NCBI RefSeq assembly: GCF_023109675.1
Contig: NZ_JALDUR010000012.1
Coordinates: 1 to 64,000 of the forward strand
Source: Streptococcus parasanguinis
GTDB taxonomy: Bacteria; Bacillota; Bacilli; Lactobacillales; Streptococcaceae
Length of the DNA stretch: 64,000 nucleotides
Direction: 5' to 3'
Below the pieces are notes generated by a model. The model worked only from the letters and a program-made list of their open reading frames with translations, was not told where the DNA came from and made no database searches. Positions 18,781-29,727 of this stretch are shown in pieces (position 1 is the first letter of the stretch; each line of letters opens with the position of its first letter). The translations under genes and the position numbers were made by a program.

Positions 18781-19087
18781 TATTATGTAAAAATGTATAA
18801 ATTTTCATTATCTATTAATTTTTGTATACTTCACTATAGACAAATAGTAATGGAATGATTTATTAGGAATATTTAAAAAAAGAACCAATAATCCCTATAT
18901 AGTGCAAAGTGTAGATTATATAAATTGTGTAAAATAGTTTTCATTCATGTAACAAAAACATTACAATTTTACCTATTCCCTTTAATTTTAGGCTATTTTA
19001 TATTATAATTTTTTGTATATAAAATTTTATTTTTTATAATAATACTAGAGTATAATAAAATAGAAAAAACAAAGTGGGAGAGTTTGT
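18781..19087. other. Intergenic region ahead of comD with no recognisable comC
   Basis: Just over 300 very AT-rich bases. In related species comC (a 40-50 codon precursor with a double-glycine leader) starts here. Neither strand has an ORF with a Gly-Gly leader; the longest candidates are 21-33 codons, hydrophobic or overlapping the tRNA terminator. Imperfect repeats TTTTACCTATT (18967-18977) and TTTTAGGCTATT (18986-18997) resemble the comX repeat TTTTARCTATT, offset by 19-20 bp. -10-like AT tracts are abundant. Confidence 0.6.
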
Positions 19088-20428
19088 GTGATTCAGTCAT
19101 TAATCTTGTCTTTTCTCTTGGGAGGGATCATTGTTCTGACGTTTGCATTAGTGGACGAAAAAATCTATCAGGAACATCAATTTGCATTTATCTTTCTGCT
19201 GAGCACCTTTGTTCTTCTTTTTGAAAGTCTCTTAGTATTTTTAGATGTGACTTTATTTTCAAATATTCGACTCTCTGATTTAAATATGCTCTTATGGCCG
19301 GTTTATTTATATCCTTATTATCATTATGCCAATCGGACGAATCGCTTGTGCGCCATTTTTTATTCTTTTTTTACTTATTTAGCGGTTGAAGGAACAGCAA
19401 CTTTTCTGACGATAATTGTCTCTTCAGTATTGGGGGATGCTGTTGTAGCAGCTTACTCGATTGTCTACAATATGTGCATTCGTTTGATTTCTTTAGGAAT
19501 CATTTTGAAGTTAATTGACCTATTTGAATTTGACTTCACTCCTTTTTATGAGAAAGAATTTGAAAAATATTTAAAGAGACTCATCTGTGTCTATTTTGCT
19601 ATATTTGTAGTGATTAATTTTGCTTTATGGATTAGTGAACAAGCGCAATATAAAAATTTTGGGAGTATGTTGGCAACGATTTGTTTTTTCTCTTTTGTAG
19701 TCAGCTTATTCCATATGAAAATCGAGCGAGATCAGTATCGTAAAAATTTAGAACTGGAGTATAAAGAATTTTCTGAGCAACAAATGAGTCGGTATATGGC
19801 TGAAATTCAAAGTCTCTATTCTATTGTCAGGGGATTTCGTCATGATTTGGGAAATTTAGTTATTTCTATGTCGTTAGCCATTGAGGAAGAAAATATTCCA
19901 GAAATACAGAGAATCCATAGAGAAGTATTGGAAAAAGGTTATAAAGAGATCAATACAGAAGCATTATCAGGATTCAACTTGGTCAATATCAAAGATTCTG
20001 CTTTACGAAGTATTTTGATTCGAGGCTGGTTGGATGCAAGAGATGCTGGGGTAGAAATGACCTTTGAAACGAGTGAACCAATCGAGCAACTACCAGTTGA
20101 TTTATTAGATATCGTGAGAATCGTTGGGATTCTAGTGACAAACGCTTTGGAAGCTTCAAAAGAAGCAGAAGAAAAGAAAGTTCATATTGCTATTTTCTCT
20201 ATTTCAAAAATTGTTTACTTAGTGATTCATAATACAACAAATGAAATCACTTTTGATATTAGAAAAATATATGAAGAAGGTTATTCAACAAAAGGAGAAA
20301 ATAGAGGACTAGGATTAAATAATGTGAGAAAAATCTTAGCAAATTATGGAACGATGTTTTTAGAAACGGAATTGCAAGGAAATCGTTTTTTACAAGTTTT
20401 GAAGATTGGAGGATACGAACAAGAATGA
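19088..20428 (+). CDS. comD: ComD-type sensor histidine kinase (HPK10 family)
   Basis: 446 residues: six or seven membrane helices over about 1-220, a coiled linker, then a kinase module of the peptide-sensing HPK10 class with phospho-acceptor His in FRHDLGN (about residue 255), N box VTNALEAS and G box GYSTKGENRGLGLNN. GTG start at 19088 with GGGAG upstream. It overlaps comE by 4 bp and sits between tRNA-Arg and tRNA-Glu like comD elsewhere. The ligand gene comC is not found upstream, so the signal it senses is unknown. Confidence 0.88.
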   Translation: MIQSLILSFLLGGIIVLTFALVDEKIYQEHQFAFIFLLSTFVLLFESLLVFLDVTLFSNIRLSDLNMLLWPVYLYPYYHYANRTNRLCAIFYSFFTYLAVEGTATFLTIIVSSVLGDAVVAAYSIVYNMCIRLISLGIILKLIDLFEFDFTPFYEKEFEKYLKRLICVYFAIFVVINFALWISEQAQYKNFGSMLATICFFSFVVSLFHMKIERDQYRKNLELEYKEFSEQQMSRYMAEIQSLYSIVRGFRHDLGNLVISMSLAIEEENIPEIQRIHREVLEKGYKEINTEALSGFNLVNIKDSALRSILIRGWLDARDAGVEMTFETSEPIEQLPVDLLDIVRIVGILVTNALEASKEAEEKKVHIAIFSISKIVYLVIHNTTNEITFDIRKIYEEGYSTKGENRGLGLNNVRKILANYGTMFLETELQGNRFLQVLKIGGYEQE

Positions 20429-21183
20429 AGATTTTTTTATTAGAAGATGAGCTCTCTCAACAGATACGGGTAGAAAAACATATTGCAGAAATTGCTAAGG
20501 AATTAGAAATTAAACTTGAAGTGATTTCTACCGGTAAAATTTCGGAATTTGAAAATTATATCCAGCATTCGGATATCCACCAATTATATTTTCTAGATAT
20601 TCATATCCAAGACAATGAGTATTGTGGTCTGGAAATTGCTCAAAAAATACGAGAAGCAAATCCTTATGCCATTATTGTTTTTATTACTACAAAATCAGAA
20701 TTCGCTTCGATTACCTATCGTTATAAAGTATCTGCCTTAGATTTTATTGATAAAAATTTGAATGAAGATTTATTTAGATTAAAAATTAAGGAGTGTATTG
20801 AGTACCTAACGACTATTCAAATTGGAAATGATGATTTGACAGATTATTTTGAGTATGACTTTAAGGATAAAAAGATAAAAATTCCATTTAAGGATATTCT
20901 TTATATTGAAACTGTTGGTTCGGCTTATAAATTAAACTTAGTTGGGAAAAATTTTCAAAAAGAAATTGCGGGAAGTTTATCAGATGTCTTGGAGAAAGAT
21001 GTGGAGGAGAGATATTTCAGTCCCCATCAATCTTTTATCGTGAATAGAAGTATGATCATTGGAATGGATAAGAAAAAGAAACAGCTACTGTTGAAAGAAG
21101 GCTATTCTTGTCCAATCTCAAGAAGCAATATCAAACGTGCCAAAAAATTAATTGAAGAACAAAATTTAGAATTTAGTGCTTGA
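20425..21183 (+). CDS. comE: ComE-type response regulator (LytTR)
   Basis: 252 residues: receiver domain with acidic pocket LLEDE, phospho-Asp in YFLDIHIQ (about residue 58) and the family run YAIIVFITTKSEFA; LytTR DNA-binding domain from about 145 (PFKDILYIETVGSAYKLNL, FSPHQSFIVN). Strong resemblance to pneumococcal ComE throughout. It should bind paired direct repeats and switch on comX. Its stop codon overlaps the -35 of the next tRNA promoter. Confidence 0.9.
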   Translation: MKIFLLEDELSQQIRVEKHIAEIAKELEIKLEVISTGKISEFENYIQHSDIHQLYFLDIHIQDNEYCGLEIAQKIREANPYAIIVFITTKSEFASITYRYKVSALDFIDKNLNEDLFRLKIKECIEYLTTIQIGNDDLTDYFEYDFKDKKIKIPFKDILYIETVGSAYKLNLVGKNFQKEIAGSLSDVLEKDVEERYFSPHQSFIVNRSMIIGMDKKKKQLLLKEGYSCPISRSNIKRAKKLIEEQNLEFSA

Positions 21184-21207
21184 CAATTAGTTAAATTTTG
21201 ATATAAT
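21180..21207 (+). promoter_or_regulatory. Promoter of tRNA-Glu/tRNA-Asn
   Basis: TTGACA (21180-21185), 16-bp spacer, TATAAT (21202-21207). The -35 covers the comE stop codon. Confidence 0.85.
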
Positions 21208-21233
21208 GGGATATGTTCTGTTAATGAATATAT

Positions 21234-21305
21234 GGTCCGTTGGTCAAGGGGTTAAGACACCGCCTTTTCACGGCGGTAACACGGGTTCGAATCCCGTACG
21301 GACTA
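21234..21305 (+). tRNA. tRNA-Glu (anticodon UUC)
   Basis: 72 nt, identical to the tRNA-Glu at 789-860 but on the opposite strand; followed after 8 bases by tRNA-Asn in one transcript. Confidence 0.95.
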
Positions 21306-21313
21306 TATCTCAT

Positions 21314-21387
21314 TCCGCCATAGCTCAGTTGGTAGTAGCGCATGACTGTTAATCATGATGTCGTAGGTTCGAGTCCTACTGGCGGAG
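21314..21387 (+). tRNA. tRNA-Asn (anticodon GUU)
   Basis: 74-nt cloverleaf; acceptor TCCGCCA/TGGCGGA, anticodon loop CTGTTAA, T-arm TAGGTTCGAGTCCTA. Confidence 0.94.
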
Positions 21388-21395
21388 CTAGTATA

Positions 21396-21417
21396 GCACC
21401 CATTTGGGTGTTTTTTT
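21396..21417 (+). terminator. Terminator after the tRNA pair
   Basis: Stem CACCC/GGGTG with ATTT loop and seven Ts. Confidence 0.85.
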
Positions 21418-21423
21418 GTTTTG

Positions 21424-21458
21424 AAAAAGGCTAGGATAATGACTATCCTAGCCTTTTA
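21424..21458. terminator. Hairpin at the end of yfhO
   Basis: Stem AAAAGGCTAGGATA / TATCCTAGCCTTTT; A and T tracts on both sides allow function in either direction between the tRNAs and convergent yfhO. Confidence 0.8.
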
Positions 21459-21486
21459 TTTATAAGTGAACCGATGGTTAGATTCC

Positions 21487-24054
21487 TTAACTTTTTCGTC
21501 TTTTTATTTTTCTCCATTCGTAGAGGAAAAAGAGAATGATTCCAACGAAAAAGGCAATGAGTCCTTCAATGAAGCCTTGGGGAACAAATGTTAAGGTGAC
21601 TGTTCCGGATCCTTTTGAAACACGAACTCCCATTAATCCTTTCTGGATGCGATGAATTTTGATAGGTTTTCCATTTTGTTTAGCTGACCAGCCTTTATCA
21701 TAAGGGAGTGTAAAAATAAGGGTAGTGTCTCTATTTGCGTTATAGGCTGCTACCAATTTGTTTTTCTTTTTGTGAATAGCAACTTCTTGCTGACGAATGC
21801 TAGCGATAGCTTGTGTGTATTGGTCAAGATCCAGAGCAAAAAATTCTGGTGTATCAAAAGAGACTGTCGAATTTTCTGGAAAACTCATACGAATAGTAAC
21901 TGTTTCCTCTGTGTCAAAATGGCCAATCGAAAAGAATGGAAAGGCATTATCAATGGTATAGCGTTGAGTCTGTCCATTGTAGCTGATTTCAATATCTTTT
22001 CGATCATCGTTTGAAAATTGTAAATTTGGAACATTGACATATAGTTGGCTATGGGCAGGAACCGTTACTTCATATTGAATACTTGCGTAGGAAAGATGAC
22101 TATCTTCTTCAATTTTTGCAGTTTGCAACGAAGATGTAGTATTTTGTGAAGTAGGCGAGAGAATATTTAATTTCTTATAAAATTTATATTTTTCATCTGT
22201 GATTTGATGGATGAATCGTGTCTGATTATCCAGTGTCAAATTCGTAAAGGAAGTATTTTTATAAGGTTTTGCTGACAGAAAGGCGATTGGTAAGGCATAT
22301 TCGTTTTCTGAAAGTGAGACTCCATTTTTGGTTGCAATCTCTTTAAATCCAAATTTTTGAACAGGTTGTTGGCTTAAATTATAGCGAACACCAAATAGAC
22401 TATCCATTAAAATAGAATTGTTTTGGTATCGAAGATTGAGGTTGGTTCCTTCAGATTTAAATCCTAGTTTGTCCAATGTCGAGCTAGCATCCGTATTTCG
22501 TACAGATGAAAATTGAGAAATTCCATTATAACCATACTTCATGCTATCATTGCCCGTTTGTGGCTGTAAAATCTCAGTCCGATAATTAGAGTCTGTCTTC
22601 TCTTTTACTAAGGATTGGATGGCTTTTAAGTCTCGTTCGTAGGATGACCGAGAAGCAAATACCCATTCATTCGCAATTCCTTCCATTTGATAATAACTAT
22701 TCACCGATAATTCAAAGATGGAGAAAAACAGGATCGAAAGATAGAAAAGTCTAGGCGGTATCTTTTTTAGGATAAACCCTAAACAGACCAAATAGAAAGC
22801 AATTAAAAATTCAAAAGTAACAATAAAATTGACAGCATCTAAAAATTTATAGTGACTGCTGTAAAGGACAGTTGCTCCAAATCCTAGAATAAGGAGGAAA
22901 TTAGCAAGACTAAAACGAATCCAAGTGATCTCCTCTATTCGATTTAGTACTTCTCCTGCCATCAGAATAATCGTCAAAGAAAAGATCCAAGAGTATCGAT
23001 GAAGAAACATATTCGGCGCGTGCATACCTTGCCAAAGGAGATCTAATAATTGAAAACGAAAACTCAAAATAAGAATGGTCAAGAGTATAAAGTAAGAAAG
23101 TTTCACGTGAAACTTGATCGACTTTACAAAGAAAAAGGTAATCGCTAAAAGAAGTGGAAATAATCCCACGTAGATCATTGGAATTGATCCATATTTAGTA
23201 GTGTCAAAACTTCCAATGAAATTTTTTGCAAATACGTCAAGATACCAACTTTTTTCTGTAAAGATACTGTCAACTTTTGAAAAACTTTCTCCATGAGTGC
23301 GTAAATCTAAGAAGGTTGGAAATAACATCACAAGGCTTGTTATAACTGATAAAAGAGATACAATCACAAAATGAAAGAAGCGTTTTCCAATTCCTTTGAT
23401 GTCCCATGACAGTTGTGTCAAGTACCATAAAATAAGAAAAATAGACATCATAAACCCAAAATAATAATTTTGGATAAACAAGCTGGTTAAGCTGATAAAG
23501 TAGAGAATCTCTCCCTCATTGTAAATGAGTTTTTTAAATCCATAAAGAATTAATGGTGCTAGGATAAAAACATCTAGCCAAGTTTTTATTTCAATTTGGC
23601 TGATAGCAAAGCTCATAAGAGCAAATGATGTTGAAAGGGTAAGAAACAGGGATCTAGGAATTTTAGAAAACATTCCATGTAAACTAATATAAGTGCTTAA
23701 GCCAATAGCTCCAAATTTAAGAAGAGTGATGAGGTAAACAGCATCTGGCATGGATTGTGCATTAAAGAAGTAGATAAGAGGAGAAAAGAAACTTCCTAGA
23801 TAATAACTACTGAGTGCATAGAAATTAATGCCTAATCCACTTTGAAAACTGTAAAATAGGCTATCTGTCCCGTGTAAAATATTTCGAAGTGTGGTATCAA
23901 AAATGACATACTGATGATAACCATCTCCTAATAAGGGGGATGTATCACTGTTCCAGTAGATTCCTTGTGAGAGGTAAATAAAGAACATCATGATAGCCGG
24001 AATCAGGAAGGAAGATACTATAAAAAGGGATGTTTTTAGCTTTGTTTTATTCAT
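21487..24054 (-). CDS. YfhO family multi-membrane-span glycosyltransferase-like protein
   Basis: 855 residues: about twelve predicted membrane helices in the first 430 and the last 30 residues, with a large extracytoplasmic domain between about 450 and 825. This is the YfhO (GT-C-like) layout; relatives decorate teichoic or lipoteichoic acids, or are needed for bacteriocin sensitivity. The early SPLLGDGYHQYV motif with acidic residues fits a GT-C active site. Substrate here is unknown. The gene contains a perfect parS core at 23099. Confidence 0.85.
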   Translation of the reverse strand: MNKTKLKTSLFIVSSFLIPAIMMFFIYLSQGIYWNSDTSPLLGDGYHQYVIFDTTLRNILHGTDSLFYSFQSGLGINFYALSSYYLGSFFSPLIYFFNAQSMPDAVYLITLLKFGAIGLSTYISLHGMFSKIPRSLFLTLSTSFALMSFAISQIEIKTWLDVFILAPLILYGFKKLIYNEGEILYFISLTSLFIQNYYFGFMMSIFLILWYLTQLSWDIKGIGKRFFHFVIVSLLSVITSLVMLFPTFLDLRTHGESFSKVDSIFTEKSWYLDVFAKNFIGSFDTTKYGSIPMIYVGLFPLLLAITFFFVKSIKFHVKLSYFILLTILILSFRFQLLDLLWQGMHAPNMFLHRYSWIFSLTIILMAGEVLNRIEEITWIRFSLANFLLILGFGATVLYSSHYKFLDAVNFIVTFEFLIAFYLVCLGFILKKIPPRLFYLSILFFSIFELSVNSYYQMEGIANEWVFASRSSYERDLKAIQSLVKEKTDSNYRTEILQPQTGNDSMKYGYNGISQFSSVRNTDASSTLDKLGFKSEGTNLNLRYQNNSILMDSLFGVRYNLSQQPVQKFGFKEIATKNGVSLSENEYALPIAFLSAKPYKNTSFTNLTLDNQTRFIHQITDEKYKFYKKLNILSPTSQNTTSSLQTAKIEEDSHLSYASIQYEVTVPAHSQLYVNVPNLQFSNDDRKDIEISYNGQTQRYTIDNAFPFFSIGHFDTEETVTIRMSFPENSTVSFDTPEFFALDLDQYTQAIASIRQQEVAIHKKKNKLVAAYNANRDTTLIFTLPYDKGWSAKQNGKPIKIHRIQKGLMGVRVSKGSGTVTLTFVPQGFIEGLIAFFVGIILFFLYEWRKIKRRKS
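23099..23114. promoter_or_regulatory. parS site inside yfhO
   Basis: AGTTTCACGTGAAACT is a perfect 16-bp palindrome containing the full 14-bp parS core GTTTCACGTGAAAC, about 7.4 kb right of dnaA. ParB is encoded at 15934-16695. Confidence 0.9.
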
Positions 24055-24066
24055 ATATTTCTACTG

Positions 24067-24099
24067 AAAGAGCCTGAAATAATGATTTCAGGGCTCTTT
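24067..24099. terminator. Hairpin between the ABC-F gene and yfhO
   Basis: Stem AAAGAGCCTGAAAT / ATTTCAGGGCTCTTT with loop AATG. On the minus strand, along which both genes run, the following U-tract is poor, so partial termination is likely. Confidence 0.6.
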
Positions 24100-24103
24100 A
24101 TTT

Positions 24104-25729
24104 TTATGATTGGCTCCAAAGTTCTTTCACTTTTGCTTGAACTTCTTCATTTTCAAGAAACTCATCATAGGTTTCATCAATACGATCGATTACGCCGTTT
24201 TTTGAAAGAACGATAATATGGTTGGCGAGTGTTTGAATGAATTCGTGGTCATGGCTGGCAAAGATAATCGATTCTTTAAAATTCTTCAATCCATCATTCA
24301 AACTTGAGATAGACTCCAAATCCAAGTGATTGGTTGGATCATCCAGTACAAGAACATTTGACTTGAGGAGCATCAATTTAGACAACATGACACGAACTTT
24401 TTCTCCCCCTGACAAGACGTTGACAGACTTGTTAACTTCGTCACCCGAAAAGAGCATACGTCCTAAGAAACCACGAAGGAAAGTATTGTCATCTTCTTCT
24501 TTACTTGCAAATTGACGAAGCCAATCGAGAATACTTTCACCACCTGCAAAATCACGACTGTTGTCTTTTGGTAGATATGATCGACTAGTTGTAACTCCCC
24601 ACTTGACAGTTCCTTCATATTCAATATCATCCATCAATGCACGGATCAAAGCGGTTGTTTGAATATCGTTCTGTCCGATAAGGGCGGTTTTGTCACCAGG
24701 ACGTAAGATAAAGCTGATATTGTCAAGGATGGTTTCTCCATCAATCTTGACAGAAAGATTTTCAACTGTCAAGAGATCGTTACCAATTTCTCGTTCTGCC
24801 TTAAAGTTGATGAATGGGTACTTCCGACTAGATGGAACAATTTCTTCAAGTTCAATCTTGTCAAGCATTTTTTTACGCGAAGTTGCTTGTTTTGATTTTG
24901 AAGCGTTGGCTGAGAAACGTGCGACAAACTCTTGTAATTGTTTAATTTTTTCTTCAGCTTTTGCATTTCTATCTGCTTGTAATTTTGCTGCAAGTTCAGA
25001 AGATTCTTTCCAGAAATCATAGTTCCCGACGTAAAGTTTGATTTTTCCAAAGTCGAGATCCGCCATATGGGTGCAGACTTTATTCAAAAAGTGGCGGTCA
25101 TGGGATACAACGATAACCGTATTTTCAAAATCAATCAGAAAATCTTCTAACCAGGTAATGGATTGAATATCCAATCCATTGGTCGGCTCGTCCAAAAGAA
25201 GGACATCTGGTTTACCAAAAAGGGCTTTAGCTAAGAGAACTTTCACTTTATCCCCATTGGCTAACTCGCTCATAGTTTGATAATGAAGGTCTTCTGAAAT
25301 ATTTAGATTTTGAAGCAATTGAGATGCTTCACTTTCTGCTTCCCATCCACCAAGTTCGGCAAATTCACCTTCAAGTTCAGCTGCACGGACACCATCTTCA
25401 TCAGAGAAATCTTCTTTCATGTAGATAGCATTTTTTTCTTTCATAATGTTGTAGAGCTTTTCATTTCCCATAATGACAACATCGATGACCCGCTCGTCTT
25501 CGTAGTCAAAGTGATTTTGACGCAAAACAGACAAACGTTCATCAGGGCCAAGAGAAATATGACCAGTTGTTGGTTCAATATCTCCAGCTAAAATTTTTAA
25601 AAAGGTTGACTTTCCAGCACCGTTGGCACCGATGAGACCGTATGTATTTCCTTCTGTAAAGTTGATATTGACATCGTCAAACAATTTTCGATCACTAAAA
25701 CGTAGTGAGACGTCTGATACTGTAAGCAA
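24104..25729 (-). CDS. ABC-F family ATPase (YkpA/YbiT type)
   Basis: 541 residues, two ABC modules and no membrane spans. First Walker A GANGAGKST near 34 and Walker B VLLLDEPTN; the linker (about 245-285) is lysine-rich as in ribosome-binding ABC-F proteins. Second Walker B VLVLDDPTN. Oddities: the second Walker A reads GQNDIQTT (about 350) without lysine, and the first signature is LANGDK instead of LSGGxK. TTG start at 25729 with GGAG upstream. Family members act at the ribosomal E site; a role in translation is inferred, and no resistance function is implied. Confidence 0.88.
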   Translation of the reverse strand: MLTVSDVSLRFSDRKLFDDVNINFTEGNTYGLIGANGAGKSTFLKILAGDIEPTTGHISLGPDERLSVLRQNHFDYEDERVIDVVIMGNEKLYNIMKEKNAIYMKEDFSDEDGVRAAELEGEFAELGGWEAESEASQLLQNLNISEDLHYQTMSELANGDKVKVLLAKALFGKPDVLLLDEPTNGLDIQSITWLEDFLIDFENTVIVVSHDRHFLNKVCTHMADLDFGKIKLYVGNYDFWKESSELAAKLQADRNAKAEEKIKQLQEFVARFSANASKSKQATSRKKMLDKIELEEIVPSSRKYPFINFKAEREIGNDLLTVENLSVKIDGETILDNISFILRPGDKTALIGQNDIQTTALIRALMDDIEYEGTVKWGVTTSRSYLPKDNSRDFAGGESILDWLRQFASKEEDDNTFLRGFLGRMLFSGDEVNKSVNVLSGGEKVRVMLSKLMLLKSNVLVLDDPTNHLDLESISSLNDGLKNFKESIIFASHDHEFIQTLANHIIVLSKNGVIDRIDETYDEFLENEEVQAKVKELWSQS

Positions 25730-25808
25730 TGATTTTCTCCTCTTTCTATAATGTCTTCATTTTACTAGAAAATAGGGGAAAATTCAACTTTTTTACTGTC
25801 AATTTGTT

Positions 25809-25824
25809 TTTACAATGATGTAAA
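25809..25824. repeat. Palindrome TTTACA-N4-TGTAAA, copy between ABC-F gene and trpS
   Basis: TTTACAATGATGTAAA in the divergent intergenic region; six bases later TTGACAGTTTAGTAAA (25830-25845) is a degenerate second copy. See the finding on this family. Confidence 0.6.
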
Positions 25825-25900
25825 CGAAATTGACAGTTTAGTAAAGTGTTAATTCCTTACAAACATAGAGGATAGACTAACATTTTCAACTAGAAAGTGC

Positions 25901-25906
25901 TATAAT
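25901..25906 (+). promoter_or_regulatory. Extended -10 of trpS
   Basis: TGCTATAAT gives a TG-extended -10, 28 bp before the start codon; no strong -35. The leader is too short for a T-box. Confidence 0.6.
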
Positions 25907-25934
25907 GATAGGGATAACGATTAAGGAGAAGAGT

Positions 25935-26963
25935 ATGACAAAACCCATCATTCTGACAGGAGATAGACCGACAGGAAAACTCCATATTGGCCACTATGTT
26001 GGTTCTTTAAAAAATCGCGTCTTGTTGCAAAATAAAGATGAGTATAATATGTTTGTTTTCCTAGCAGACCAGCAAGCTTTGACAGACCATGCAAAAGATC
26101 CAAAAACGATTGTAGAATCTATTGGTAATGTTGCTTTGGATTATCTGGCAGCTGGACTAGATCCTGAAAAAGTTACGATTTTCATTCAAAGTCAGATTCC
26201 TGAATTAGCGGAATTGACCATGTATTACATGAATCTAGTATCTTTGGCGCGACTTGAAAGGAATCCAACTGTAAAAACCGAGATTTCTCAAAAAGGTTTT
26301 GGTGAGAGTATTCCAACAGGATTTTTGGTATACCCTATTTCACAAGCAGCCGATATCACAGCATTTAAAGCGAATTTTGTTCCAGTAGGAAATGATCAAA
26401 AGCCTATGATTGAGCAAACTCGTGAGATTGTTCGTTCCTTTAATCATGCATACAACACAGATACTTTGGTGGAACCGGAAGGAATTTATCCTGAAAATGA
26501 AGCAGCGGGGCGCTTACCTGGTTTAGATGGAAATGCTAAAATGTCTAAATCATTGAATAATGGAATTTACTTAGCTGATGATGCGGATACTTTAAAGAAA
26601 AAAGTGATGAGTATGTATACCGATCCGGATCATATTAAAGTAGAGGATCCAGGAAAAATCGAAGGCAATATGGTGTTTCATTACCTGGATGTATTTGGCC
26701 GTCCAGAAGATTCAGCTGAAATTGCAGAAATGAAAGAACATTATCAACGTGGTGGACTTGGTGATGTAAAGACCAAACGATATCTTTTAGAAATTTTAGA
26801 TCGTGAATTAAGACCAATTCGTGAAAGACGACTTGAGTTTGCAAAGGATATGGGTGAGGTCTACTCTATTCTTGAAAAAGGAAGTGAGCGCGCTCGAAAT
26901 GTAGCAGCTCAAACACTGGATGAAGTAAAATCTGCGATGGGAATTACCTATTTTAAAAAATAA
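25935..26963 (+). CDS. trpS: Tryptophanyl-tRNA synthetase
   Basis: 342-residue class I synthetase charging tRNA-Trp. HIGH-type motif [10 protein letters not shown] near residue 15-24 and KMSKS motif [10 protein letters not shown] near 201. ATG 25935 ([17 protein letters not shown]) with AAGGAG 8 bases upstream is chosen over the longer frame. Followed by guaB with its own promoter. Confidence 0.96.
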   Translation: MTKPIILTGDRPTGKLHIGHYVGSLKNRVLLQNKDEYNMFVFLADQQALTDHAKDPKTIVESIGNVALDYLAAGLDPEKVTIFIQSQIPELAELTMYYMNLVSLARLERNPTVKTEISQKGFGESIPTGFLVYPISQAADITAFKANFVPVGNDQKPMIEQTREIVRSFNHAYNTDTLVEPEGIYPENEAAGRLPGLDGNAKMSKSLNNGIYLADDADTLKKKVMSMYTDPDHIKVEDPGKIEGNMVFHYLDVFGRPEDSAEIAEMKEHYQRGGLGDVKTKRYLLEILDRELRPIRERRLEFAKDMGEVYSILEKGSERARNVAAQTLDEVKSAMGITYFKK

Positions 26964-27022
26964 AACGACTTCATTAAAAGCGAACATTTCTTACTGTTCA
27001 TTGATAATTTACCAATAAATGA

Positions 27023-27050
27023 TTGACAAATTGCCATAGAATGGTATGAT
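27023..27050 (+). promoter_or_regulatory. Promoter of guaB
   Basis: TTGACA (27023-27028), 16-bp spacer, TATGAT (27045-27050), 55 bp ahead of the start. No purine riboswitch is visible in the leader. Confidence 0.8.
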
Positions 27051-27084
27051 ATTAACAATAAAAATTCGAGCCTTGCTCAAATAA

Positions 27085-28587
<1,503 letters not shown>

Positions 28588-28588
28588 A

Positions 28589-28604
28589 TTTACACATTTG
28601 TAAA
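28589..28604. repeat. Palindrome TTTACA-N4-TGTAAA, copy after guaB
   Basis: TTTACACATTTGTAAA starts 2 bp after the guaB stop, between convergent guaB and recF, so it is not a promoter operator for an annotated gene. Confidence 0.65.
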
Positions 28605-28611
28605 CAAAAAT

Positions 28612-28648
28612 AACAGCATCTTGACAATTCTGTCAAGATGCTGTTTTG
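28612..28648. terminator. Terminator between guaB and recF
   Basis: Fourteen-pair stem ACAGCATCTTGACA / TGTCAAGATGCTGT, loop ATTC, followed by TTTT on the plus strand. The recF stop codon (28635-28633) lies inside the stem. Confidence 0.9.
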
Positions 28649-29727
28649 ATATGACCGGCTTGAACAGTGAAAATTTTCAACTCTTCAGGCAGGTCTTTTA
28701 AATGATCGAGAGTGGTCGTTGTAATAAATGTTTGAATATTATTAGAGATGGTTTCAAGTAGTTGAAGTTGACGATAATTGTCAAGTTCGCTCATGACATC
28801 GTCAAGTAATAAAATAGGCTTTTCTCTTGTGATTTCTTCCATCAATTCAATTTCTGCTAATTTTAGAGAGAGAACAACACTTCGATGCTGGCCCTGACTA
28901 CCAAAGGTAGCATTCATATTATTGATAAAAAATGCCAAATCATCCCTGTGAGGCCCAATACTTGTTGTTTTCCTAAAAATATCCTTCTGACGGTTTTTTT
29001 CCAACATAGAGAGAAACTGCTCTTCTATATCATTTCCTTCTTCAGAAAAAACAGTTGACTGATATTGAATCGATAGGTCTTCTTTGTTGTCAGAAAGTCG
29101 AGTGTGTTTTTCTTCTGCTTTAGCTTCTAATTTTTTAATAAACTCAAGCCGATGATGGATGACGCGACTTCCAAAATTAGCTAGTTGTGAATCTAAGACC
29201 TCCAAAAATGTAGCATCAATTTTTTCCGAATTTTTTAGATAACTGTTTCTTTGTTTCAGTACATGGTTGTATTGAGATAAGTCGGATAAATAGAGAGGTT
29301 TCATCTGACCTAATTCAATGTCAATAAACTTTCGACGCCCTGCAGGTGATCCTTTGATCAGTTGCAAATCTTCGGGTGCGAAAAGGACAACATTCATATG
29401 GCCAATATAGTTTGATAATTTGGCTTGTTTCAAATGATTTACCTTAGTTATCCGACCTTTTGGTGTCAAGGAAATTTCTAATGGAAGGGGACCAGTTTCT
29501 CTTTGCAATTGACCAGAAACTTTAAAATCGGTGGATTCAAAATAGATGAGATCTCTATCATTTCGTGTTCGATGACTTCTGGTTAAAGCTAGAAAATAAA
29601 TTGATTCGAGAATATTGGTCTTTCCTTGAGCATTTTGACCTAGGAAAATATTTAATCCAGGATGAAACTCGACTTCTAGTTCTTGATAATTACGAAAATG
29701 TTGAATGGATAAGTGTTTTAACCACAT
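28633..29727 (-). CDS. recF: DNA replication and repair protein RecF
   Basis: 364-residue SMC-like ATPase that loads RecA at gaps with RecO and RecR. Walker [10 protein letters not shown] near 30-38, signature region near 265-285 ([17 protein letters not shown]), Walker [14 protein letters not shown] near 297-309. In Bacillus recF lies beside dnaN; in streptococci it sits apart, near guaB, as here. Overlaps the yaaA-like gene by one base. Confidence 0.97.
   Translation of the reverse strand: MWLKHLSIQHFRNYQELEVEFHPGLNIFLGQNAQGKTNILESIYFLALTRSHRTRNDRDLIYFESTDFKVSGQLQRETGPLPLEISLTPKGRITKVNHLKQAKLSNYIGHMNVVLFAPEDLQLIKGSPAGRRKFIDIELGQMKPLYLSDLSQYNHVLKQRNSYLKNSEKIDATFLEVLDSQLANFGSRVIHHRLEFIKKLEAKAEEKHTRLSDNKEDLSIQYQSTVFSEEGNDIEEQFLSMLEKNRQKDIFRKTTSIGPHRDDLAFFINNMNATFGSQGQHRSVVLSLKLAEIELMEEITREKPILLLDDVMSELDNYRQLQLLETISNNIQTFITTTTLDHLKDLPEELKIFTVQAGHIKTAS

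Noticed and set aside
18757-18858. 33-codon ORF after tRNA-Arg as a possible comC
   Set aside because: Its first third is the tRNA terminator hairpin, there is no ribosome site, and no double-glycine leader.
21888-21895. Combox-like TACGAATA
   Set aside because: It lies inside yfhO coding sequence with no downstream gene start on that strand.
25861-25934. T-box leader for trpS
   Set aside because: The transcribed leader is only about 25 nt and has no T-box core or terminator.
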